Shown one piece after another: positions 57,622-64,000 of a stretch of 64,000 nt of DNA. The notes beneath the pieces were generated by a model. That model saw nothing but the letters and a program-made list of their open reading frames with translations. It made no database searches and was not told the DNA's origin. This DNA is from Flemingiibacterium sp045586505 (GTDB lineage: Bacteria; Bacillota; Clostridia; Oscillospirales; CAG-272). The translations under genes and the position numbers were made by a program. The DNA is taken from contig JAZNAL010000053.1 of the NCBI GenBank assembly GCA_045586505.1, positions 61,004 through 125,003 of the forward strand, read 5' to 3'. Each line of letters begins with the position of its first letter. The first letter of the stretch is position 1.

Positions 57622-57697
57622 CGTAGGGGCGACCTTTGGTCGCCCGCTCTAACGATTATCGTTGTCGTTAGGCGGGCGAGCGAAGCTCGCCTCTACG
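57622..57697. repeat. 76-bp cruciform repeat
   Basis: Ends CGTAGGGGCGA and TCGCCTCTACG pair with one mismatch. Inside are three small hairpins: GACC-TTT-GGTC, CTAACGA-N8-TCGTTAG and GGCGAGC-GAA-GCTCGCC. The 13-mer GCTCTAACGATTA also occurs at ~45573 in the large inverted-repeat element. Confidence 0.65.
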
Positions 57698-57794
57698 TTT
57701 TTCGATATTCGCCTTGTTTTCGGTATTCGGTTTATCTACACCTTTTTATAGAGTCTAAACTGCGGCGAGGGGCTTAATACCCTCAAACGGCAAT

Positions 57795-57834
57795 AAAAAA
57801 GACGGTCATATATTGCGATATGACCGTCTTTTTT
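57795..57834. terminator. Bidirectional terminator between the XRE gene region and the SLH gene
   Basis: AAAAAAGACGGTCATAT pairs with ATATGACCGTCTTTTTT around a 6-base loop. Confidence 0.88.
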
Positions 57835-57839
57835 ATACA

Positions 57840-60068
57840 TTATTCTGTTTTGCCGTTCAACGCATATCTGTGCAGGACAGCCGCTGTTTCTGCGCGAAGC
57901 GCATTTTCCCTTGGAGCAAGCTGTTCATTTTCGCGCACAACGTAAATATCGTGCATCGTCATAAAGCAAAATGCCTCATATGCCCAATCGGACACATCCG
58001 ACACATCGGAATAATCCAAGCGGAACATCCACATTCCCTTGAAGCCGCCGCCGTTGTGCTGTTCGTAACGGTATAGGATCACCGCAAGCTGTTCGCGGGT
58101 GAGAATGTCTTCCGGACCGAAGCTGCCGTCACCGTATCCAAGAATGATATCCGTGAATGAAGCCCAGCGCACAGCTTCTGAATACCATGTATCCGCGCTT
58201 ACATCCGAATAAGGTATGTCGGCTTCTATGGTGGGACAGCCTGCCATGCGCCACAGCATGGTGACCAGCATAGCACGGGTAAGCGTTCCGTCAGGCGAGA
58301 ACACTGTTCCGTCATCGGTTGTGCCAACCATCAAACCGTTTTCGCTTACGAACTTCACATCCTCGAAGTACCAATCGCCCTCATTCACATCTGTAAAGAA
58401 AGCATTTTCTGCGGGAAGCTTTTCAAACACCGCATGAATGGTGTGAGCCTCTGTTACCTTCGCAAAGGTGTACTCATTTACTGCGCCTACCGATTTTCCA
58501 TCCACAAGAACGTCAGACACAACATAACCCTCGCTGGGAGTTATAGTATAAACAATGTCCGAAGCGTACTTTACCTGCGTTGTGCCCTCGGGTGCAACAC
58601 TTCCACCTTCAGAAGTGGCTGCGAAAATATCAAGCTTCTGATTCTTCATCATGACAAGCATGAGTAGCCAATAAACATCCCCAGGATTGGAGTGTGAGGA
58701 CTCCTTATAATCGACCATATAAACGGAGAGGTGAGTTGTCACCCAGCTTACACGTTGGCTTTCGCTATTGTACACGGTTTCACACTTCTCACGGCCGCCG
58801 TTTTCATCCACATAGTAAACGGCAACACCGTCAGGATCTTCGTTTGCCCCAAGCTCATATGGAGCACTTATTATTATTTTGCCTCCCATATCGGATATGT
58901 TGGTATCACCGCTCTTTACGGTAATGTCGTATGCAGGTCGGTCGCCGATAACAGCTATCTGTGCATTGGTGGCAGTTTCAGCATCAGCCGCCTCAATTGA
59001 AACTGTAATGCTTTCATCATCTGCCTGATCAACTATAGCAGCTAAGGCATCGCCATCAAATTCGATAGAAACATTTTCCGCGAAAACGATCTCAAAGGAG
59101 TTTGATCCATCGATTACTGCTTCAGAGATCTTATTTACAGTATCGGCTGGAATTTCCACCTCGGCAAGGAGCGCATCCAGTGCGGAAAAATCAATTATTA
59201 TATTGCCCGCAGCAGTTTCATCACCGATTACAGCATCAAGTTCGGAAAGGTCAACATCCGTCACAGCCGCCTTATCCCCGCTTACAACCGCCGATACCTC
59301 CACGGATTTTCCATCCCCGGAATTTACAATCGGCACAGTAACCTGGGCGGATTTTTCACGCACCACATAGTAGTCATCTTCAAGGACTGCCTCGTATTCC
59401 TCGGTAAGATCTCCCGAAGGATCCAAGGTAAAGCGACCGCCTGTAATAGCACCTGCAGCAGCAATGTACTGACCTATAACAGTACCGCCCTTAATATAGA
59501 GCGTTCCGCCGCCAAGCCAAAATGTAATTCCGCTTCCGCTGAATGTTCCTGCCTCAATGTTAAGAACAGCAGCAGATTCCGCGTTAGGATTTCTTGAAAA
59601 ATCAACTACCGGACCTGTGGGATTAATCATCGCTCCGGTTTTACTGTCGGATGAGTCGGTAATGGTAAGATTACCACTCTCATCAAGGTACACAATATTG
59701 CCGAAATCTCCGTCGGTGTAGCCAATTTCAAATCCATTAAGATCAATTGTCACCGTATCGGCAAGAATAGTAAACGACATAGACGGGATATCGTTAAGTA
59801 TTGTGATAGTGTATGTATCGTCTGTACCGTTATTATTCATGTTAATGGTTTTCCAACCGAGATCGTTCGCCGTAAAGAAAAATTCGGTTGTACCCTCAGA
59901 CATAAATTTAGCCAAAGCCTGCGCATTGCAGTTTTCGTTTTCACATACGCCGTCGGCGCTCACGACTTCATGGGTACAAACTACCGGCGATACAGCACTT
60001 GCCTGTACCGCTGACATGGATACTCCCATGGTGAAAGCCAACAGTGCCGCTAAAAGTCTTGATCTCAT
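57840..60068 (-). CDS. Secreted S-layer-homology (SLH) surface protein
   Basis: 742 residues. A Sec signal peptide (MRSRLLAALLAFTMGVSMSAVQASA) opens the protein. Residues ~60-230 hold beta-helix-like segments (VTIDLNGFEIGY, LNIEAGTFSG, LYIKGGTVIGQ), as in pectate-lyase folds. A Val/Asp/Ala-rich middle follows, then a WVTTHLSVYMV segment, and a repeat GGSVAPEGTTQVKYASDIVYTI near residue 492. Three SLH domains end the protein (~560-742: FTDVNEGDWYFEDVKF, YSDVSADTWYSEAVRW, YSDVSDVSDWAYEAF). SLH domains attach to pyruvylated wall polymers; the second, LTREQ, is closest to the consensus TRAE. It is probably an adhesin-like surface protein. AAAGGAG precedes the ATG. Confidence 0.88.
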   Translation of the reverse strand: MRSRLLAALLAFTMGVSMSAVQASAVSPVVCTHEVVSADGVCENENCNAQALAKFMSEGTTEFFFTANDLGWKTINMNNNGTDDTYTITILNDIPSMSFTILADTVTIDLNGFEIGYTDGDFGNIVYLDESGNLTITDSSDSKTGAMINPTGPVVDFSRNPNAESAAVLNIEAGTFSGSGITFWLGGGTLYIKGGTVIGQYIAAAGAITGGRFTLDPSGDLTEEYEAVLEDDYYVVREKSAQVTVPIVNSGDGKSVEVSAVVSGDKAAVTDVDLSELDAVIGDETAAGNIIIDFSALDALLAEVEIPADTVNKISEAVIDGSNSFEIVFAENVSIEFDGDALAAIVDQADDESITVSIEAADAETATNAQIAVIGDRPAYDITVKSGDTNISDMGGKIIISAPYELGANEDPDGVAVYYVDENGGREKCETVYNSESQRVSWVTTHLSVYMVDYKESSHSNPGDVYWLLMLVMMKNQKLDIFAATSEGGSVAPEGTTQVKYASDIVYTITPSEGYVVSDVLVDGKSVGAVNEYTFAKVTEAHTIHAVFEKLPAENAFFTDVNEGDWYFEDVKFVSENGLMVGTTDDGTVFSPDGTLTRAMLVTMLWRMAGCPTIEADIPYSDVSADTWYSEAVRWASFTDIILGYGDGSFGPEDILTREQLAVILYRYEQHNGGGFKGMWMFRLDYSDVSDVSDWAYEAFCFMTMHDIYVVRENEQLAPRENALRAETAAVLHRYALNGKTE

Positions 60069-60159
60069 AATAATCTCCTTTGCTGCTTTAAGTATTGCTT
60101 ATCTGAACAAGTACCGAAACCGCCTTTTTAAAAGCGTTCCCAATACAATTCTTTTGATT

Positions 60160-60188
60160 ATTATATCATAGTGGTATAATCTTGTCAA
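60160..60188 (-). promoter_or_regulatory. SLH gene promoter
   Basis: On the minus strand TTGACA (60188-60183) and TATAAT (60165-60160), 17-base spacer. Confidence 0.82.
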
Positions 60189-60245
60189 GTGGTGGGCTTG
60201 ATGATATTAAAAGTACTTCGGAAAAAAACCCATCGCAAACACAAG

Positions 60246-60275
60246 ACACCCGACGGACCGCAGTCCGCCGGGTGT
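60246..60275 (-). terminator. Hairpin after the GTP-PEPCK gene
   Basis: ACACCCGACGGAC and GTCCGCCGGGTGT arms with a CGCA loop. The following sequence on the minus strand is only moderately T-rich. Confidence 0.65.
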
Positions 60276-60303
60276 GACTTTATTTGAATTTAGTGCTGTA
60301 TTA

Positions 60304-62085
60304 TCAGCCAAGTCTTGCCTTAAGTGCATCAAGCTCATCGTAGAGTTCCTTCGGAACGCGATCGCCGATCTGTTTGTAGAACTCGTCGATTCCTGCAAGC
60401 TCTTCCTTCCAGAGGTTTGCGTCAACATCAAGGAGTCCGCGAACGGTCTCAACGTCGATGTCCAGGCCTTCGATGTTGATGTCCTCAGCCTTCGGAACAA
60501 AGCCGATGGGAGTCTCAACTGCATCAACTGCACCTGCGCAGCGAGCGAGGATCCACATAACAACACGCATATTGTCGCCAAAGCCGGGCCAGATGAAGTG
60601 GCCTTCGTCGTCGGTTCTGAACCAGTTTACGTTGAAAATCATCGGAGGATTGGAGATCTTCTTGCCCATTGCAAGCCAGTGTGCGAAGTAGTCGCCCATG
60701 TCATAGCCGGTGAAGGGACGCATTGCCATGGGGTCACGTCTTACAACGCCAACCGCACCGGTAGCTGCTGCGGTGGTCTCGGAAGCCATAATGGAACCTA
60801 CGAACACGCCGTGCTGCCAGTTTCTTGCCTGATATACCAGGGGAGCGGTCTTAGCACGTCTGCCGCCGAAGATGATAGCGGAGATCGGCACGCCTGCCGG
60901 ATCGTTGAACTTGTCGGAGAGGCAGGGGCAGTTAGCCGCAAGCGCGGTGAAACGAGAGTTAGGATGTGCGCCGCAGGTAGACTTGTCGTTCTTGTCGTAC
61001 TTAGTGCAGTCCCACTTGTTGCCCTTCCAATCAACTGCATTTGTGGGAGGATTCTTGTCGAGGCCTTCCCACCAAACGGTGTTGTTGTCAAGGTTGTGAA
61101 CAACGTTGGTGAATATGGTGTCACGCTTGGTAGTAGCCAGCGCGTTGGGGTTAGACTTGTCGTTGGTACCGGGAGCAACGCCGAAGAAGCCATTCTCGGG
61201 GTTAACTGCCCAAAGTCTGCCGTCATCGCCTACACGGAGCCATGCGATATCGTCGCCGACGCACCATGCCTTGTAGCCCTTGTCCTTGTAGATCGCCGGA
61301 GGAATGAGCATTGCGAGGTTGGTCTTGCCGCAAGCAGACGGGAATGCACCGGTAACATACTTAACCTCACCGTCAGGACCTTCGATGCCGAGGATAAGCA
61401 TATGCTCAGCCATCCAGCCCTCTTTGCGTCCCAGGTAGGGAGCGATACGGAGTGCGAAGCTCTTCTTGCCGAGAAGAACGTTTCCGCCGTAACCGGAGTT
61501 AACGGACCAGATGGTGTTGTCCTCGGGGAAATGAACGATATAGCGGTTCTCTTCATCGAGATCAGCCTTAGCGTGGAGACCCTTGATGAAGCCTGCGTCG
61601 TCGCCGAGAGCTTCAAGTACGGATACGCCCACACGGGTCATGATAGCCATGTTGAGTACAACGTAGATGGAGTCGGTAAGCTCAATGCCGTACTTAGCAA
61701 AAGGAGAGCCTACAGCGGACATGGAGTAAGGAATAACATACATAGTTCTGCCCATCATGGAGCCGGTGTAGAGCTTGGTGAGCTTTGCATAGCATTCCTT
61801 AGGATCCATCCAGTTGTTGATAGTGCCCGCATCCTCTTTCTTGGAGGTGCAGATGAATGTTCTGCCCTCAACGCGTGCTACATCATTTACAGCGGTTCTG
61901 TGGAGGTAGCAGTTGGGAAGAAGCTCTTGGTTGAGCTTTATGATCTCGCCGGTGGAGCATGCCTCGTCGCGAAGAGCCTGAAGCTGTTCCTCGCTGCCAT
62001 CGATCCAGACGATCTTGTCGGGCTTTGTCATTGCTGCCATTTCGTCGATCCATTCGGTGACGAACTTATTGGTGGTAAGTGCCAT
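60304..62085 (-). CDS. pckG: Phosphoenolpyruvate carboxykinase (GTP)
   Basis: 593 residues. P-loop FPSACGKTNLAML near residue 250, with the reactive cysteine of GTP-PEPCK inside it; DDIAWLRVGDDGRLWAVNPENGFFGVAPGT near residue 277, and RNWQHGVFVGSIMASETTAAA near residue 427. It catalyses the same reaction as pckA but with GTP/GDP, and the two families are unrelated in sequence. TTAGGAG precedes the ATG at 62085. The open frame on the opposite strand (60274-62106) is a shadow. Confidence 0.97.
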   Translation of the reverse strand: MALTTNKFVTEWIDEMAAMTKPDKIVWIDGSEEQLQALRDEACSTGEIIKLNQELLPNCYLHRTAVNDVARVEGRTFICTSKKEDAGTINNWMDPKECYAKLTKLYTGSMMGRTMYVIPYSMSAVGSPFAKYGIELTDSIYVVLNMAIMTRVGVSVLEALGDDAGFIKGLHAKADLDEENRYIVHFPEDNTIWSVNSGYGGNVLLGKKSFALRIAPYLGRKEGWMAEHMLILGIEGPDGEVKYVTGAFPSACGKTNLAMLIPPAIYKDKGYKAWCVGDDIAWLRVGDDGRLWAVNPENGFFGVAPGTNDKSNPNALATTKRDTIFTNVVHNLDNNTVWWEGLDKNPPTNAVDWKGNKWDCTKYDKNDKSTCGAHPNSRFTALAANCPCLSDKFNDPAGVPISAIIFGGRRAKTAPLVYQARNWQHGVFVGSIMASETTAAATGAVGVVRRDPMAMRPFTGYDMGDYFAHWLAMGKKISNPPMIFNVNWFRTDDEGHFIWPGFGDNMRVVMWILARCAGAVDAVETPIGFVPKAEDINIEGLDIDVETVRGLLDVDANLWKEELAGIDEFYKQIGDRVPKELYDELDALKARLG

Positions 62086-62163
62086 TTTGGTTCTCCTAAT
62101 CTATAAAAATAATTATGTTTACAAAACACTAATGCGGCGGTTTACCATTTCCCGCCATTATAC

Positions 62164-62192
62164 ATTATACCTTATCCTTTTGCAAATTGCAA
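62164..62192 (-). promoter_or_regulatory. pckG promoter
   Basis: On the minus strand TTGCAA (62192-62187) and TATAAT (62169-62164), 17-base spacer. Confidence 0.75.
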
Positions 62193-62237
62193 GCGATTTT
62201 TGAGAATTTGAGTGCTTTTTACATATTGTTAATAAAA

Positions 62238-63113
62238 TCACTTGCTTTCATGCAGAGCATCCGCCAGCCTTGCGAAATCCCCTAGCGTTAGCCGCTCGCC
62301 GCGTATGGACGGCTCAAGCCCGGCTTTTTTGATAGCGCATGCGATTCCCTCCTTGCCGAGGGCGGAAAACTCGGTTGAAAGCGAGTTTGAAAGAGTCTTG
62401 CGGCGCTGTGCGAACGCACCGCGGATAGTTTTAAACAGTGTCTCCTCGCTTTTGACCTCTACGGGAGGCTGTTTGTGGAGAGTGATGCGAATAACGGCGG
62501 AATCCACCTTCGGTGCGGGCAAAAAGCATCCCGCAGGGACGGTGAAGAGCCGCTCCACCTTGCCGTAATAGGACAGCGCGGCGGTGATGGCGCCATATTC
62601 GGAGTCACCCGCGGGGGCTGTGAGTCGCTGTGCGACCTCCTTCTGGATCATGACGGTGATGGTCTCAAAGGGGAGCTTTGATTCCACAAGCTTCATTAGT
62701 ATCGGCGTTGTGATGTAGTAGGGCAGATTCGCCGCAACGGACATCCGCATCCCACGGGACAAAAACTCGCGATCGGTGAGCTCGGCAAGGTCGGTTTTCA
62801 TCACGTCCTCGTTGATGACCAGTGTGTTTTCACAGTCCTCAAGTGTCTCTCCGAGTATGGGGATGAGATTGGTATCGATCTCCAGCGCCACGACCTTATG
62901 GGCGCGCGCGGACAGCTCGCGGGTCAGCGTACCGATGCCGGGCCCTATTTCGAGAATGCCAAGCGGAGCCTCATCAGGGCACACGCACGCCGCCTCCGCG
63001 ATCCTCTCCGGCACCTGCGGATTTATTAGAAAATTCTGCCCAAATTTTTTCTGAAAGGACACTCCGTGGCGTCCCATGATCTCGCGTATTGTGGAAAGGT
63101 CGGTAAGTCTCAT
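62238..63113 (-). CDS. rsmA: 16S rRNA dimethyladenosine transferase (KsgA/RsmA)
   Basis: 291 residues from ATG 63113 (GGAG just upstream); a longer frame to 63173 is rejected. KKFGQNFLINP near residue 22, SAM motif I ILEIGPGIGTLTREL near residue 53, and the catalytic NLPYYITTPI near residue 128. It dimethylates two adenosines in helix 45 of 16S rRNA, a late step in 30S assembly. Confidence 0.96.
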   Translation of the reverse strand: MRLTDLSTIREIMGRHGVSFQKKFGQNFLINPQVPERIAEAACVCPDEAPLGILEIGPGIGTLTRELSARAHKVVALEIDTNLIPILGETLEDCENTLVINEDVMKTDLAELTDREFLSRGMRMSVAANLPYYITTPILMKLVESKLPFETITVMIQKEVAQRLTAPAGDSEYGAITAALSYYGKVERLFTVPAGCFLPAPKVDSAVIRITLHKQPPVEVKSEETLFKTIRGAFAQRRKTLSNSLSTEFSALGKEGIACAIKKAGLEPSIRGERLTLGDFARLADALHESK

Positions 63114-63156
63114 AGCAACTCCAGTAAAAACATTCAAACTTTTTCCCCGTCGGCTC

Positions 63157-63185
63157 TTGACAAACGCAGCCAAATCGGGTATAAT
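63157..63185 (+). promoter_or_regulatory. tRNA-Thr promoter
   Basis: TTGACA (63157-63162) and TATAAT (63180-63185), 17-base spacer. Confidence 0.82.
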
Positions 63186-63244
63186 ATTAACGTTGTCTAT
63201 ATTGTATCATACTTTTTTCGATAATGCAACACCAAATTTAATAT

Positions 63245-63319
63245 GCTGGAGTGGCGCAGTGGTAGCGCAATTGATTCGTAATCAATAGGCCGTGGGTTCA
63301 AATCCCATCTCCAGCTCCA
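63245..63319 (+). tRNA. tRNA-Thr (CGT)
   Basis: 75 nt including CCA, acceptor stem GCTGGAG/CTCCAGC, anticodon loop TTCGTAA in an ATTGA/TCAAT stem. It is a second threonine isoacceptor in addition to TGT at 3736-3810. Confidence 0.95.
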
Positions 63320-63327
63320 ACCTTTAT

Positions 63328-63376
63328 AAGCCTCTTTTTGCGTGTTTCACAATTGCAGAAAGAGGCTTGTTTTTTT
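63328..63376 (+). terminator. tRNA-Thr terminator
   Basis: AAGCCTCTTT and AAAGAGGCTT arms followed by GTTTTTTT. Confidence 0.82.
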
Positions 63377-63450
63377 GCGTTTTTCGTAATCTGCTGACAC
63401 TATTGGGACGGGATATTATACTGCTGTCTATTGCTCCCGAAATATAACAA

Positions 63451-63473
63451 GAGCGGAGGATTTTCCTCCGCTC
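63451..63473 (-). terminator. Hairpin after the P-loop kinase gene
   Basis: GAGCGGAGGA-TTT-TCCTCCGCTC, a 10-bp perfect stem 33 bases past the stop codon of the minus-strand gene. The T run is weak. Confidence 0.55.
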
Positions 63474-63505
63474 TCATCTGTTCGACCTATTGGAATTTGA
63501 CGGTA

Positions 63506-64000
63506 TTACAACAGCTTTATCTCATTGGCAACCATAGCCACGTTTTTGGCGTTGGTATCAATTTTAATGGTATTGAGTGCTTGATACATCGGTATTCTTG
63601 CTATGCTTCGCTCAATTATATCTTCAGAACGGATACCTCTTTCTACATCCATTGCCAATCTTTCACACAGAGTCTTTTCATCCGCTACAAGCGAGACGCA
63701 TTTCACCTCACAGTTCTGTGTATCCAGTTTCTCAAGTATGGAATTGATAATACTCTGCTCGTGCATCACCCAACAAAAAATGATATTCTCGTATGCAGAA
63801 CACTTCAGAAAATTATTGAGTACATAACAAATATTATTTGTCACCATTGCTTTTGTTTCATCGGTTACTTGGAACGGACTTGCATCCCAGCACCAATCTC
63901 CGTCAAGAAATACGCTATTCGGTAAATCCTGTTTGAGCTGTTGGCACACAGTTGTTTTTCCAACTCCCATAGTGCCACCAATCATATATAAAGTTTTCAT
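63506..64000 (-). CDS. P-loop NTPase/nucleotide kinase-like protein
   Basis: 164 residues, complete; its ATG is the last three bases of the window, so upstream signals are out of view. Walker A GGTMGVGKTTVCQQL at residue 8, a kinase-like DGDWCWD near residue 33 and an arginine-containing lid region (DEKTLCERLAMDVERGIRSEDIIERS) near residue 107. It resembles small AAA/shikimate-kinase-like ATPases of unknown substrate. Composition is more AT-rich than the neighbours. Confidence 0.8.
   Translation of the reverse strand: MKTLYMIGGTMGVGKTTVCQQLKQDLPNSVFLDGDWCWDASPFQVTDETKAMVTNNICYVLNNFLKCSAYENIIFCWVMHEQSIINSILEKLDTQNCEVKCVSLVADEKTLCERLAMDVERGIRSEDIIERSIARIPMYQALNTIKIDTNAKNVAMVANEIKLL

Noticed and set aside
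60274..62106. 610-codon open frame on the plus strand opposite pckG
   Set aside because: It mirrors the highly conserved GTP-PEPCK gene, has no family motifs and no ribosome site; antisense frames of GC-biased genes are often open.

Overview
The window looks like chromosome of an anaerobic, low-to-moderate GC Firmicute of the class Clostridia, probably an uncultured gut member near the Oscillospiraceae/Ruminococcaceae. This is inferred from gene content: a lactate-oxidising Etf complex, a complete F-type ATP synthase operon, a leucine T-box, RicT next to HolB, a 2[4Fe-4S] ferredoxin, MGDG-synthase-type glycosyltransferase, strong Shine-Dalgarno sites, frequent TTG starts and sigma-A promoters with 17-bp spacers. 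No rRNA, CRISPR array, complete insertion sequence or phage is visible.

Layout. 1-3.4 kb (minus): etfB-etfA-FAD dehydrogenase, a lactate dehydrogenase/Etf-type operon, then tRNA-Tyr and tRNA-Thr. 4-7 kb: a lipoprotein and an autoregulated MarR-ABC exporter pair. 7.2-14.1 kb: atpIBEFHAGDC, with a c-subunit carrying two carboxylates and an epsilon lacking its C-terminal helices. 14.2-16.6 kb: a DUF1538 membrane protein coupled to a tandem P-II-like protein. 16.6-21.1 kb (minus): leuA-ilvB-ilvN behind a leucine T-box. 21.2-23.3 kb (minus): glycolipid synthase and polysaccharide deacetylase.

23.3-28.3 kb is an accessory island beside tRNA-Leu. A 66-bp direct repeat lies on both sides, and a damaged copy of the tRNA 3' end sits inside the left junction. 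It holds an AraC regulator, a metallo-beta-lactamase-fold hydrolase, a galactonate-dehydratase-like enzyme, an SDR dehydrogenase, a decayed serine-hydrolase gene and a cupin: a small sugar-acid cluster with much lower GC than its flanks.

28.4-45.4 kb: ASCH protein, B12-type radical SAM enzyme, an unusual TIM-barrel/acyl-CoA-ligase fusion, ATP-dependent PEP carboxykinase, MgtC and a CPA2 antiporter (minus), yqeG-aroE-nfo-like-aroQ-trmO, a degenerate kinase-like protein, a 34-codon ORF abutting a SPASM radical SAM gene, mntP and D-lactate dehydrogenase. 45.4-46.3 kb is a gene-free nested inverted-repeat element.

46.4-64 kb: holB-ricT, ferredoxin, HTH-cupin plus acyl-CoA synthetase, an SGNH hydrolase, alr, rpmE, hflX-yigZ, two divergent HTH genes around a palindromic operator, an SLH surface protein, GTP-dependent PEP carboxykinase, ksgA, tRNA-Thr and a P-loop kinase. 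The strongest candidate for something undescribed is a ~120-nt structured leader present in two copies, upstream of the SGNH gene and of hflX. Its helices are the same in both copies and differences inside helices keep pairing through G-U.
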